In this document: in pieces, positions 45,267 to 54,400 of the stretch
How the letters are laid out: the number at the start of each line of letters is the position of its first letter
How positions within the stretch are numbered: position 1 is the stretch's first letter
NCBI RefSeq assembly: GCF_030412785.1
Contig: NZ_CP125295.1
Location: 682,001-746,000 of the forward strand
DNA: 64,000 bases
Reading direction: 5' to 3'
From: Paraburkholderia sabiae
GTDB taxonomy: Bacteria > Pseudomonadota > Gammaproteobacteria > Burkholderiales > Burkholderiaceae
The notes under the pieces: generated by a model
The model's input: only the letters and a program-made list of their open reading frames with translations
Told to the model about the DNA's origin: nothing
The model's database searches: none
Position numbers and translations under genes: made by a program

Positions 45267-46460
45267 CTAGCCGCCGAACAGCTTCCGCAGACGCTCGACC
45301 GCCTCTTCCAGCTTCGAATAAGCCGTCGCATACGACAGACGGATGTACTCGCGCGGCTGATACGAGCCGAAATCCATCCCCGGCACGAGCACGATACCCG
45401 CGTCGTGCAGCATCGCTTTAGTGAGCGCAGCGCTGTCGCCGGCGGCCGGATGGGCGACGGTGCGGCAATCCGCATAGACGTAGAACGCGCCGTCCGGCAT
45501 CACGGGAACCGAAAAGCCGAGCGATTTTAGCGCGGGCGCGATGAAATCGCGGCGTCGCTTGAACTCGAGCCGGCGGCCCTCGTAGATTGCCAGGGTATCC
45601 GCCTCGAAGCAGGCGAGCGCCGCATGCTGCGCAAGCGCCGACGCGCAGATGAACAGGTTCTGCGCGAGCTTCTCGAACGCACCGACGAGGGAAGGCGGCA
45701 CCACCAGCCAGCCCAGGCGCCAGCCCGTCATGTTGAAGTACTTCGAGAAGCTGTTGACGGTGACCACGTCGTCGCCAAACGACAGCGCCGACACGGGTGG
45801 CGCGTCATAGCTCAGGCCCTGGTAGATTTCGTCGACGATCGTGAAGCCGCCGCGCGCGCGGACCGCTTCGACGATGCGCTTCAGTTCGGCCGGCTCGATC
45901 GACGTACCGGTCGGATTCGACGGCGACGCGAGCAACACGCCGCGCGTGCGCTCGTTCCACAGACGTTCGACATCGGCGGCCGTCAACTGGAAGCGCTCGG
46001 CCGGGCCGCTCGGCACCAGCACCGGCTTGCCCTCGGCGGCGGCGACGAAATGGCGGTTGCACGGGTAGCTCGGATCGGGCATCAGCACTTCGTCGTCGCG
46101 ATCGACGAGCGCCGCGCACGCCAGCAGCAGCGCCGCCGACGCACCCGCCGTCACGACGATCCGCGCCGGATCGATGTCGAGGCCATATGCATGCTTGTAA
46201 TGCCCCGCGATCGCCTCGCGCAGTGGGTGAATGCCGAGCGCGCTCGTGTACTGCGTGACGCCGCTGCGCAGCGCGCGCGTCGCCGCCTCGATGACGGGTT
46301 CGGGCGCAGTGAAATCGGGCTCGCCGATTCCCATATGGATGATGTCGCGCCCGGCGCGCTCCAGCAGCGACGCTTCCTTCGCCAGTTCCATGACGTAGAA
46401 AGGCTGGATGGCGTCGACGCGGGCGGCCAGTTTTACGAGGGGTTCGGTCACGCTGTTCAT
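45267..46460 (-). CDS. Class-I/II PLP-dependent aminotransferase
   Basis: 397 residues. The family segments are GRDIIHMGIGEPDFTAPEPV, YTSALGIHPLREAIA, LASPSNPTGTSIE, the cofactor Asp/Tyr in IVDEIYQGLSYD and the Schiff-base lysine in NSFSKYFNMTGWRLGWLV. This is the aspartate/tyrosine-type fold-I group; the amino donor cannot be told from sequence. The start at 46460 begins the conserved part. It follows the rib-nusB cluster on the same strand after a terminator and converges with the split terminator. Confidence 0.88.
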   Translation of the reverse strand: MNSVTEPLVKLAARVDAIQPFYVMELAKEASLLERAGRDIIHMGIGEPDFTAPEPVIEAATRALRSGVTQYTSALGIHPLREAIAGHYKHAYGLDIDPARIVVTAGASAALLLACAALVDRDDEVLMPDPSYPCNRHFVAAAEGKPVLVPSGPAERFQLTAADVERLWNERTRGVLLASPSNPTGTSIEPAELKRIVEAVRARGGFTIVDEIYQGLSYDAPPVSALSFGDDVVTVNSFSKYFNMTGWRLGWLVVPPSLVGAFEKLAQNLFICASALAQHAALACFEADTLAIYEGRRLEFKRRRDFIAPALKSLGFSVPVMPDGAFYVYADCRTVAHPAAGDSAALTKAMLHDAGIVLVPGMDFGSYQPREYIRLSYATAYSKLEEAVERLRKLFGG

Positions 46461-46513
46461 TCGATCAATCCGGTTCAAAGCAAGTGCGCAGATAGAGCCG
46501 CGCAAATAACAAA

Positions 46514-46545
46514 GGCGGGCCCGCGTAACGCCGGACCCGCCTGCA
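46514..46545 (-). terminator. Terminator after nusB
   Basis: Minus-strand hairpin GGCGGGTCCG/CGGGCCCGCC (one mismatch) followed by TTTGTTATTTG, in the 120-bp gap between nusB and the aminotransferase gene. Confidence 0.65.
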
Positions 46546-46580
46546 TCGCCAACAGCCGAAGGCAGCTACGCTCGTCGCGC

Positions 46581-47018
46581 TTATTGCTTGCGGGCAGCCG
46601 CCTGCGTTTCGTCGACGCGCAGCTTTGCCGACAGCTTGTCCAGCACGCCATTCACGTACTTGTAGCCATCGGCGCCGCCGAAGGTCTTCGCCAGCTCGAC
46701 AGCCTCGTTGATGACAACGCGATACGGAATGTCGATGTGGTTCTTCAGCTCGTACGCGGCCACCAGCAGCACTGCGCGTTCGACGGGCGACAGCTGGTCG
46801 ATCGGGCGGTCGAGGCAAGGCGCGAGATCGGCGGACAGTGCCTCCGAATCGCGGATCACGCCATGCAGGATCGCGTCCAGATGTTCGTGGTCGGCCTTGT
46901 CGTAGCCCTGGGCGCCACGCAACTGCGCGTCGATCTCACCTGCCGGCGAACCCGACAGCAGCCACTGATAAAGCCCCTGCGTGGCCAGTTCGCGGGAGCG
47001 TCGGCGTGCGCTCTTCAT
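46581..47018 (-). CDS. nusB: Transcription antitermination factor NusB
   Basis: 145-residue all-helical RNA-binding protein of rRNA antitermination (with NusE). Seen are [21 protein letters not shown] at the N-terminus and [31 protein letters not shown], the conserved C-terminal part. Its ATG overlaps the ribH stop (ATGA), so it is co-translated at the end of the riboflavin operon, as in many proteobacteria. Confidence 0.96.
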   Translation of the reverse strand: MKSARRRSRELATQGLYQWLLSGSPAGEIDAQLRGAQGYDKADHEHLDAILHGVIRDSEALSADLAPCLDRPIDQLSPVERAVLLVAAYELKNHIDIPYRVVINEAVELAKTFGGADGYKYVNGVLDKLSAKLRVDETQAAARKQ

Positions 47019-47533
47019 GCCCGTTCCTCTTCTTCGTCCTCGTCTTCGCCTTCGTCGTCGTCATCGCCGTCGAGCTGTTCGAGCGCGACCGCGAGATTCG
47101 CCATTTCGACCGCGGTGCGGGCCGCGTCACGGCCCTTCTCGGTCATGCGGGCGACGGCCTGTTCGTCGCTTTCCGTGGTCAGCACGGCGTTCGCGACGGG
47201 GATGCCGAAGTCGAGCGCGATGCGCGAAATGCCCGAGCCGCTTTCGTTCGACACGAGTTCGAAGTGGTACGTCTCGCCGCGAATGACCGCGCCGAGCGCG
47301 ATCAGCGCGTCGAACTGGCCGCTTTCGGCGAGCTTTTGCAGCGCGAGGGGGATTTCCAGCGCGCCCGGCACGGTGACGAGCAGCACGTCTTCGCCCGTCA
47401 CGCCGAGGCGTTCGAGTTCTTCGATGCAGGCGTCAGCGAGGCCGTTGCAGACGGGTTCGTTAAAGCGCGATTGGACGATGCCGATGCGCAGGCCGTCGCC
47501 GTCGAGATTCGGTTGGTATTGTCCGATTTCCAT
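47015..47533 (-). CDS. ribH: 6,7-dimethyl-8-ribityllumazine synthase
   Basis: 172 residues. It condenses 5-amino-6-ribitylamino-uracil with 3,4-dihydroxybutanone phosphate. Diagnostic segments: [44 protein letters not shown] and [16 protein letters not shown]. The C-terminus has an acidic tail of about 18 residues ([16 protein letters not shown]) that is not needed by the fold. Overlaps nusB; lies 78 bp after ribBX. Confidence 0.96.
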   Translation of the reverse strand: MEIGQYQPNLDGDGLRIGIVQSRFNEPVCNGLADACIEELERLGVTGEDVLLVTVPGALEIPLALQKLAESGQFDALIALGAVIRGETYHFELVSNESGSGISRIALDFGIPVANAVLTTESDEQAVARMTEKGRDAARTAVEMANLAVALEQLDGDDDDEGEDEDEEEERA

Positions 47534-47611
47534 ATGAGGTCCGTAGTGTGTTGGTTGAGCGCAGGTGAGCGAAACTGGGCAAAAAACTGAGCGTTAGAAC
47601 GGTGAAAGCGT

Positions 47612-48748
47612 TCAGCAGTTCTGCGGCTTTTGGGCCGCGCTGCCTGGCATCGGCACGAAGCCGGTCACTTCGAGCCCGTAGCCGGACATGCTGCCCAGCT
47701 TGCGCGGGTTCGACAGCACCTGCATCTTGCCGACACCGAGTTCGCGCAGAATCTGCGCGCCGATGCCATACGTCTTGAAGTCCACCGGGCGGCGCTTGAG
47801 CGCCTCGGCCCGGCTCTTTTCGTCGAATGCCTTGAACACGTCGATCATGTGTTCCTTCGAGTCGCCGCAGTTCAGCAGCACGATCACGCCGTGATCGCGT
47901 GCGGCAATTTCCTTCATCGCGGCGTCGAGCGTCCACGAGTGCGTGGACGTGCCGACTTCCAGCAGATCCAGCACCGACAGCGGCTCGTGCACGCGCACCA
48001 TCGTTTCGTGATCCGGCGTGGGCGTGCCGCGCACCAGCGCCATGTGCGGCTGGCCGCTCGGCTGGTCCAGATACATGACCGCGCGGAACGGGCCGTGCAC
48101 GGTTTGCATCGTGCGTTCGCAGACGCGCTCGACGATCGATTCCGTGCGGCTGCGATAGTGGATCAGGTCGGCGATCGTGCCGATCTTCAGGCCGTGTTCT
48201 TCTGCGAACGTCAGCAGGTCGGGCAGACGCGCCATCGTGCCGTCGTCCTTGATGATCTCGCAGATCACGGCAGCAGGCGTGAGACCCGCGAGCGCCGTGA
48301 AATCGCAGCCCGCTTCCGTGTGGCCCGCGCGCACCAGCACGCCGCCCGGCTGCGCCATGATCGGGAACACGTGGCCCGGCTGGACGATATCTTCGGCGCG
48401 CGCGTTAGCCGCAACAGCCGTCGCGATGGTATGCGCGCGGTCCGCCGCCGAAATGCCCGTGGTCACGCCTTCCGCCGCCTCGATGCTGACGGTGAACGCC
48501 GTGCCGTACTGCGTGCCGTTGCGGTGCGTCATCAGCGGCAGGTTGAGCAGGCGGCAGCGTTCTTGCGTGAGCGTCAGGCAGATCAGGCCGCGGCCGTAGC
48601 GCGCCATGAAGTTGATCGCTTCCGGCGTGATGAATTCCGCAGCGATGACGAGGTCGCCCTCGTTTTCGCGGTCTTCTTCGTCGACAAGAATCACCATCCG
48701 GCCAGCTTTGAGCTCGGCGATGATTTCAAGGGTGGAGGCGAGGGTCAT
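47612..48748 (-). CDS. ribBX: 3,4-dihydroxy-2-butanone-4-phosphate synthase with degenerate GTP cyclohydrolase II-like domain (RibBX form)
   Basis: 378 residues. The N-terminal DHBP synthase domain (about 1-200) is intact: [13 protein letters not shown], the metal/substrate loop [18 protein letters not shown], and [12 protein letters not shown] with the acidic and histidine ligands. The C-terminal part (about 205-375) is GTP-cyclohydrolase-II-like, but the zinc cysteine cluster (C-x2-GD...RCDCG) is missing: the region reads [22 protein letters not shown]. It therefore cannot be a normal RibA; it matches the RibBX variant known in Proteobacteria. A separate ribA must lie elsewhere. Confidence 0.9.
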   Translation of the reverse strand: MTLASTLEIIAELKAGRMVILVDEEDRENEGDLVIAAEFITPEAINFMARYGRGLICLTLTQERCRLLNLPLMTHRNGTQYGTAFTVSIEAAEGVTTGISAADRAHTIATAVAANARAEDIVQPGHVFPIMAQPGGVLVRAGHTEAGCDFTALAGLTPAAVICEIIKDDGTMARLPDLLTFAEEHGLKIGTIADLIHYRSRTESIVERVCERTMQTVHGPFRAVMYLDQPSGQPHMALVRGTPTPDHETMVRVHEPLSVLDLLEVGTSTHSWTLDAAMKEIAARDHGVIVLLNCGDSKEHMIDVFKAFDEKSRAEALKRRPVDFKTYGIGAQILRELGVGKMQVLSNPRKLGSMSGYGLEVTGFVPMPGSAAQKPQNC

Positions 48749-48806
48749 GTTGGCGAGAAGTTTGGGAAAGCGCGTATTTTACGCCACGCCGCCCGGCAAG
48801 TCGCCC

Positions 48807-48832
48807 GTCCGAACGGCATATGCCATTCGGAC
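48807..48832. promoter_or_regulatory. 26-bp palindrome between ribE and ribBX
   Basis: GTCCGAACGGCAT/ATGCCATTCGGAC is self-complementary apart from one base-pair mismatch that is a G-U wobble in RNA. It lies in the 114-bp space between the ribE stop and the ribBX start. It could be a processing hairpin, attenuator or operator; no known riboflavin regulator site is recognised. Confidence 0.5.
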
Positions 48833-48862
48833 GAATGTTCAGCCGCAAAGAGGAAGGCGAGA

Positions 48863-49477
48863 CTACTTCGGTGCGTTGAGCATGCGCTCGACGTATCGCG
48901 CGATCAGGTCGATCTCCAGATTGACCTGATCGCCTTCCTTCAGAGCCTTGAGCGTGGTGACTTCAACCGTATGCGGAATCAGATTGATCGAAAACTCGCA
49001 GCCGTCGTCGCGGTCGTTCACCGAGTTCACGGTGAGGCTCACGCCGTTCACGGTAATCGAGCCTTTGTATGCCAGATACTTGCCGATTTCACGCGGCGCA
49101 AGCACGCGCAGTTCGTGCGATTCGCCCACGCGCGCAAAGCGCGTCACTGTGCCGAGACCGTCCACATGGCCCGACACGATATGGCCGCCCAACCGATCAT
49201 GCGAGCGCAGCGCCTTTTCGAGGTTGACTTCGCCCGTGTCGCCGAGGCCCACCGTACGGTTCAGGCTCTCGCGCGACACGTCGACGTCGAACGAAGCCGG
49301 CGACTTCTCGATCACCGTCATGCACGCGCCCTGAATGGCGATGCTGTCGCCCAGTTGCACGTCTTCCATATCGAGGCCGCCCGCATCTACATGAAGCCGA
49401 ACGCCCGCGTCGGGATCATTGCCAAGCGGTTTGATCGATGCAATGCGGCCGACAGCCGCGACGATTCCCGTAAACAT
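48863..49477 (-). CDS. ribE: Riboflavin synthase, alpha subunit
   Basis: 204 residues made of two similar barrels, each with the lumazine-binding repeat: [12 protein letters not shown] near the N-terminus and [15 protein letters not shown] in the second. The C-terminal helix for trimer contacts ([11 protein letters not shown]) is present. It performs dismutation of two lumazine molecules to give riboflavin. It lies 24 bp after ribD on the same strand. Confidence 0.95.
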   Translation of the reverse strand: MFTGIVAAVGRIASIKPLGNDPDAGVRLHVDAGGLDMEDVQLGDSIAIQGACMTVIEKSPASFDVDVSRESLNRTVGLGDTGEVNLEKALRSHDRLGGHIVSGHVDGLGTVTRFARVGESHELRVLAPREIGKYLAYKGSITVNGVSLTVNSVNDRDDGCEFSINLIPHTVEVTTLKALKEGDQVNLEIDLIARYVERMLNAPK

Positions 49478-49501
49478 CGTGTCGTGTCCTATGTCGTTTG
49501 G

Positions 49502-50623
49502 TCAGTGCGTGGGCGTCTTTCGGATCAGGCGCGCGAGAATCCGCACGTCGTCGCCGATCCGGTCCACGGCATGAAATTCGAGTTGCGTGCGCCCATCCAG
49601 CGAGCCCGGCGCGGCGAGATTGAACATGCTCATCGAGTCATTGCCGAGCAGACTCGGCGCGAGATAGACGAGCAGTTCGTCGACGCAGCCTTCGCGCAGC
49701 AGCGATCCATTCAGCTTGTAGCCCGCTTCCACATGCAGTTCGTTGACCTCGCGCTTGCTCAGTTCTTCCAGCATGCGCGGCAGGTCGACCTTGCCGTTTT
49801 CGTTCGCGAGCGGCACGATCTCGGCGCCGCGATCGTGCAGCACGGCGGCGCGTTCTTCGAGCAGCGGCGTGAGCGTGCTGCAGAAGATCAGCGTCGGCGC
49901 GCCTGCCAGAATCTGCGCTTCGGGCGGCACTTCGAGCTGGCTGTCGATCAGCACGCGATGCGGCTGGCGCGGCGTATCGACGGCGCGCACTGTCATGCGC
50001 GGATTGTCTTCCTTCACGGTGCCGATGCCCGTCAGGATCGCCGACGCTCTGGCGCGCCACGCATGTCCGTCGTTGCGCGCAGCTTCGCTCGTGATCCACT
50101 GGCTTTCGCCCGACGGCAGTCCTGTACGGCCATCCAGCGAGGCCGCCACTTTCATCCGAACCCAAGGCCGGCCGCGCGTCATCCGCGATACGAAGCCGAT
50201 GTTCAGTTCGCGCGCGTCGTTTTCGAGCAGGCCGCAGCGCACCTCGATGCCCGCGTCGCGCAGCATCGAAAGTCCGCGTCCCGACACGCGCGGATTTGGG
50301 TCTTCCATCGCGGCGACCACGCGCGAGAGCTTCGCCTCGATCAACGCATTCGCGCAGGGCGGCGTGCGGCCGAAGTGGCTGCACGGCTCCAGCGTCACGT
50401 AGGCGGTTGCGCCCTTGGGATCGTGGCCGCGCTTGCGCGCGTCCTTGAGCGCCTGGATTTCGGCGTGGTCGTGACCGGCCGGCTGCGTATAGCCTTCGCC
50501 GATCACCTCGCCGTTCTTCACCAGCACGCAACCGACGCGCGGATTCGGGTCGGTCGTGTACAGGCCGCGCCAGGCGAGGGCCAGCGCGCGCTCCATGTGG
50601 ACGAAATCGGTCTGCGAGAACAT
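49502..50623 (-). CDS. ribD: Bifunctional riboflavin deaminase/reductase RibD
   Basis: 373 residues. The N-terminal deaminase domain has the zinc motif HAE (GHDHAEIQAL) and PCSHFGRTPPCANALIE. The C-terminal reductase domain has VRMKVAASLDGRTGL and the SEWITSxAAR-like QWITSEAARNDGH, with ELHVEAGYKLNGSLL near the end. It catalyses the second and third steps of riboflavin synthesis. It heads ribD-ribE-ribBX-ribH-nusB. I saw no FMN riboswitch in front of it. Confidence 0.95.
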   Translation of the reverse strand: MFSQTDFVHMERALALAWRGLYTTDPNPRVGCVLVKNGEVIGEGYTQPAGHDHAEIQALKDARKRGHDPKGATAYVTLEPCSHFGRTPPCANALIEAKLSRVVAAMEDPNPRVSGRGLSMLRDAGIEVRCGLLENDARELNIGFVSRMTRGRPWVRMKVAASLDGRTGLPSGESQWITSEAARNDGHAWRARASAILTGIGTVKEDNPRMTVRAVDTPRQPHRVLIDSQLEVPPEAQILAGAPTLIFCSTLTPLLEERAAVLHDRGAEIVPLANENGKVDLPRMLEELSKREVNELHVEAGYKLNGSLLREGCVDELLVYLAPSLLGNDSMSMFNLAAPGSLDGRTQLEFHAVDRIGDDVRILARLIRKTPTH

Positions 50624-50662
50624 CGGTTTCGGGTTATCCCTTTAGGGTTTCGTCGACGTGAA

Positions 50663-51943
50663 TCAGACGAGCGACTTGAACGCGCCGCGCGCGGCTTCGA
50701 TGGTCGCGTCGACGATCGCGTCGTCATGCGCGCTCGACACGAAGCCTGCTTCATACGCGGACGGCGCGAAGTACACGCCCGCGTCGAGCATCTTGTGGAA
50801 GAACTTGTTGAAGCGCGGGATATCGCAGTGCGAGATTTCCGCGAAGCTGCCCGGCACCGACTCCGAGAAATACAGGCCGAACATGCCGCCGACGGCATCC
50901 GCCGCGAACGGAATCTTCGCTTCGCGCGCCGCTTCCGTGAGCCCTTGCGCGAGGCGCGTGGTCTGACGCGACAACGCGTCGTAGAAGCCGGGCGCCTGGA
51001 TCAGTTGCAGCGTTTTCAGACCGGCCGCGACGGCGATCGGATTGCCCGAGAGCGTTCCCGCCTGATACACGCCGCCGAGCGGCGCCAGATGAGCCATGAT
51101 ATCGCGCCGTCCGCCGAAGGCCGCCGCCGGCATGCCGCCGCCGATCACCTTGCCGAGACACGTGAGATCCGGCGTGATGCCGTACAACTGTTGAGCGCCG
51201 CCGAGCGCGACGCGGAAGCCGCACATCACTTCATCGAAGATCAGCACCGAGCCGTACTCGGTGCACAGGCGGCGCAGCGCGCCGAGGAATTCGGGCGTCG
51301 CGCGCACGAGGTTCATGTTGCCCGCCACCGGCTCGACGATCACCGACGCGATCTCGTTGCCGAACGCCTTGAACGCTTCTTCGAGCGCCTCGACGTTGTT
51401 GTACTCGAGCACGGTGGTGTGTTTCGCGATGTCGACGGGCACGCCCGCCGACGTCGGGTTGCCGAACGTCAGCAGGCCCGAGCCGGCCTTCACGAGCAGG
51501 CTGTCGGCGTGGCCGTGATAGCAGCCTTCGAACTTGACGATGCGGCTGCGGTTCGTGAAGCCGCGCGCGAGACGCAGCGCGCTCATCGTGGCCTCCGTGC
51601 CGCTCGACACCATCCGCACCTGTTCCATCGACGGCACGAGCTTGCAGATTTCTTCGGCGATCTCGATCTCGGCTTCCGTCGGCGCGCCGAACGAGAAGCC
51701 ATTCGACAGCACGCGCTGCACGGCTTCAAGCACTTCGGGATGCACGTGGCCGACGATCATCGGCCCCCACGAGCCGATATAGTCGATGTAGCGCTTGCCC
51801 TCCGCGTCCCAGAAGTACGCGCCTTGTGCGCGCTCGATGAAACGCGGCGTGCCGCCGACCGAACGGAAGGCGCGCACAGGCGAGTTGACGCCGCCCGGAA
51901 TGGTTTTCTGGGCGCGGTCGAAGAGTTCTTGATTGCTGGACAT
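50663..51943 (-). CDS. hemL: Glutamate-1-semialdehyde 2,1-aminomutase
   Basis: 426-residue PLP enzyme of the C5 tetrapyrrole pathway, giving 5-aminolevulinate. Seen are [56 protein letters not shown], the PLP lysine in [19 protein letters not shown] and [13 protein letters not shown]. The ATG at 51943 is chosen as the start of homology. It is 39 bp upstream of ribD, so it may be transcribed with the rib genes. Confidence 0.95.
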   Translation of the reverse strand: MSSNQELFDRAQKTIPGGVNSPVRAFRSVGGTPRFIERAQGAYFWDAEGKRYIDYIGSWGPMIVGHVHPEVLEAVQRVLSNGFSFGAPTEAEIEIAEEICKLVPSMEQVRMVSSGTEATMSALRLARGFTNRSRIVKFEGCYHGHADSLLVKAGSGLLTFGNPTSAGVPVDIAKHTTVLEYNNVEALEEAFKAFGNEIASVIVEPVAGNMNLVRATPEFLGALRRLCTEYGSVLIFDEVMCGFRVALGGAQQLYGITPDLTCLGKVIGGGMPAAAFGGRRDIMAHLAPLGGVYQAGTLSGNPIAVAAGLKTLQLIQAPGFYDALSRQTTRLAQGLTEAAREAKIPFAADAVGGMFGLYFSESVPGSFAEISHCDIPRFNKFFHKMLDAGVYFAPSAYEAGFVSSAHDDAIVDATIEAARGAFKSLV

Positions 51944-52147
51944 GAGCGTTGGACCTGCTTGGGTTGGGCTCGCGCGTCGAACGGCTGGGACTTGCGCGAG
52001 TGCAGTACAAAGGCGGTATTGGTATGGCGCGGATGCTCGCGCGCTGGCGCAGAGCGGCCACACGACCGTCAGGATGACCTCGTGAAATTGTACCGGAGTC
52101 GTGTCGAATCGGCCGCGAGCGGGGCGGCCGGGCGTGGGCGATTGCGC

Positions 52148-52792
52148 TCAGGTGTCGCCGGAATCGCTACCGCCGCCCTCGCCGTCGCCGGGCGTGCCGT
52201 CCCCGCGCTTGCGCGAACTGAAGTACATCGCGACCCGCGCCGCGCGTTTGCCCGCCGCAGCCTTGTTGGCGGCGCTCCAGGCTTGCGTCGCCTGCTCTTT
52301 CGTCGAGGTCGCCGGTGTGTCGGACTGTGGCGCGAGTGCGGCGGCGGGGCGCGCCCGCTTGCCCGTCCGTTCGATCCACAGCTTTTCGAGCGCGCCTTCG
52401 GCCATCGGTTTGATCGAGATGCCGGAGGTTTGGGCGTCCCACGTTTGCACGGAGAACGGATGCTTGCGCAGTTCGTCGCGCGTGACGACCACTTCATGAT
52501 GCGCATCGACCAGATAGTCGTACACGAAGTCGACGCACAGCCGGTAGCCGCGCTTTTTGGTCGCATCGGGCACTTCGTACGGCGCGCGCGTCACATAGCC
52601 CGACGCGAACACGCCTTTGGGCTCCAGCGTCACGCGATGAACGAACACGCGATCGCCCGGCAGGATGCTGCGCGAGAAGCCGCAACCCCAGACATCGGTG
52701 ACGGCTTCTCCTGCCGCAACGCGTTTTGCCACGTCGGGCAGTTCGGGCCACGGCCATTTTTTGGGGCTCCAGATCAGCAGAAAGGCGGTCAT
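52148..52792 (-). CDS. Hypothetical protein with PUA/EVE-like N-terminal domain
   Basis: 214 residues. The N-terminus AFLLIWSPKKWPWPEL, with later ...WGCGFSRSILPGDRVFVHRV, GVFASGYVTRAPYEV and FVYDYLVDAHHEVV, looks like the small beta-barrel of the EVE/PUA-like superfamily, which can bind modified nucleotides. The C-terminal 60 residues are basic and low in complexity, ending in a Gly/Asp-rich stretch. The match is by impression only. It is alone, divergent from the MFS gene. Confidence 0.6.
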   Translation of the reverse strand: MTAFLLIWSPKKWPWPELPDVAKRVAAGEAVTDVWGCGFSRSILPGDRVFVHRVTLEPKGVFASGYVTRAPYEVPDATKKRGYRLCVDFVYDYLVDAHHEVVVTRDELRKHPFSVQTWDAQTSGISIKPMAEGALEKLWIERTGKRARPAAALAPQSDTPATSTKEQATQAWSAANKAAAGKRAARVAMYFSSRKRGDGTPGDGEGGGSDSGDT

Positions 52793-52975
52793 CTGGGTCG
52801 GATGTCGGTGTCGAAAGAATGGACGGCCAGCTTAACCGATAAGGCGGAGAAAGGCCGGTGGCGGGAAGGCCGCGATTGGGCGTCGGTTACAATCGGGGGC
52901 CGTATCCGCAGTGCTGCACGGTCCGCTGGGTCCAGCATCGGCCGTTCCTTGCGCGCTGCTTCTCAATGGAATTCC

Positions 52976-54187
52976 ATGTCTCACGACGTCAGATCCCGGC
53001 CCGACGCCCGGCTGATTCTGCTGCTCGGCGCGCTCGCCGCGTGCGGGCCGATTTCGATCGATATGTACCTGCCCAGCCTGCCGTCGATCACGCAGGCTTT
53101 CAGCGTCAGCGCGGGCGCCGCGCAGAGCACGCTGACGAGCTTCATGCTTGGCTTCTCGATCGGCATGCTGCTGTACGGGCCGATGTCGGATGCGTATGGG
53201 CGGCGGCCGGTGCTGCTCGGCGGCATCGTCATGTACACGCTCGCGACGATCGTGTGCGCTTTATCACCGACGATCGGTTCGCTCATCACATTCCGCTTCG
53301 TGCAGGCGCTCGGCGCGGGCGCGGCGTCGGTGCTGGCGCGCGCGATCGCCCGTGACGCGCACGGGCCCGCCGATGCCGCGCGTGTGCTGTCGATGCTTGC
53401 CATCGTCACGTCGATCGGGCCGTTGCTGGCGCCTTTGATCGGCGGTCAGTTGTTATTGCTTGGCGGCTGGCGCGTCGTCTTTATCGCGCTGACGATTTTC
53501 GGCGCGATCTGCGCGGTGACTGCATTCACGAAGGTGCCGGAGACCTGGCCGCGCGAAAAGCGTGCGCACGGTGCCGTGTTTCAATCGTTTGCCGCGTATG
53601 GGACGTTGCTGAAGGATCCTGTCACGTGGGGGCACATGCTGTGCGGCGGTATGGCATTCGCGTCGATGTTTGCGTACATCACGGCGACGCCGTTCGTTTA
53701 TATCGAGTACTTCCATGTGTCCGCGCAGCACTATGGCTTTCTGTTCGGGATGAACATCGTCGGGATCATGCTCGGGAATTTCATCAACACGCGGGTTGTT
53801 GGGCGGACTGGGCCGCTGCCTGTGATTTCTGCCGCTGCGACTATCAGCTTTGTCGCGTCACTGTTTGTCGCGTTGATGTGTCTGACGGGGTGGGGCGGGT
53901 TGTGGTCGATTGTGGCTGGGTTGTTTTTTGTGGTCGGTGTAGTGGGGTTGCTGTCGGCTAACTGCACGACCGATCTGATGCATCGATATCCGCACAACGC
54001 TGGTGCTGCTGCGGCTGTGTTTGGGGCTGTTCAACTTGCGCTAGGAGCGTTGTCTTCTTTTGCCGTTGGGCTTTGGCATGATGGCTCGCCTCAAGGCATG
54101 GGAGTCACTATTGCTGTTGCTGGGTGTTTGTGTTTTGTTGGAAGGGTTTTGGTTGTGCGGTGGCATTCCAGGTCGGTGTTGCAATAG
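52976..54187 (+). CDS. Bcr/CflA-type drug-resistance MFS transporter
   Basis: 403 residues with about 12 membrane segments. The N-terminus RLILLLGALAACGPISIDMYLPSLPSI is the hallmark of the Bcr/CflA group. YGPMSDAYGRRPVLLGG is loop 2-3, and the LARAIARDAHGPADAARVLSM region follows. It would export drugs or small molecules by proton antiport. The ATG at 52976 begins the homology. The same frame is open for 5 kb upstream, but that is not coding. Confidence 0.88.
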   Translation: MSHDVRSRPDARLILLLGALAACGPISIDMYLPSLPSITQAFSVSAGAAQSTLTSFMLGFSIGMLLYGPMSDAYGRRPVLLGGIVMYTLATIVCALSPTIGSLITFRFVQALGAGAASVLARAIARDAHGPADAARVLSMLAIVTSIGPLLAPLIGGQLLLLGGWRVVFIALTIFGAICAVTAFTKVPETWPREKRAHGAVFQSFAAYGTLLKDPVTWGHMLCGGMAFASMFAYITATPFVYIEYFHVSAQHYGFLFGMNIVGIMLGNFINTRVVGRTGPLPVISAAATISFVASLFVALMCLTGWGGLWSIVAGLFFVVGVVGLLSANCTTDLMHRYPHNAGAAAAVFGAVQLALGALSSFAVGLWHDGSPQGMGVTIAVAGCLCFVGRVLVVRWHSRSVLQ

Positions 54188-54188
54188 G

Positions 54189-54398
54189 CGTTTTTTGTCT
54201 GCGACGCAGTCGCTCGTTTTTTGCTGCGGTGGCATCCGCGATTTCGTATCGGTGCTTCTCGCGTTGCCCCTGTGCCGCCCCGCACAGGGGCGACGCATGA
54301 AGTACAGATACGAAATCGCGGATGCCAGCGCAGCAGCAAAAAGCAAAAAGCAAAAACCAAAAACCAAAACCAGCGACTGGCGTCGCAGACAAAAAAAC
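54189..54398. repeat. Palindromic repeat element (short form)
   Basis: The 213-bp space between the MFS stop and the glk-hexR stop is an imperfect palindrome centred near 54,275. From outside in, both arms carry GTCTGCGACGC(C)AGTCGCT, a T/A-rich stretch with TTTTTGCTGC, GGCATCCGCGATTTCGTAT, and GCCCCTGTGC meeting GCACAGGGGC. These outer units are the same as in the long element at 15,345-15,905; the inner 390 bp of the long form are absent. Confidence 0.88.
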
Positions 54399-54400
54399 CG

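Noticed and set aside
48749..50662. FMN riboswitch for the riboflavin genes
   Set aside because: I looked upstream of ribD, ribE and ribBX for the conserved RFN blocks and found none; the gaps before ribD and ribE are too short.
47630..54187. A forward open frame of more than 2,100 codons running antisense to ribBX, ribE, ribD and hemL into the MFS gene
   Set aside because: Only the last 403 codons (from 52976) show protein homology. The rest mirrors strong minus-strand genes and is an effect of high GC, where the antisense frame rarely meets stops.
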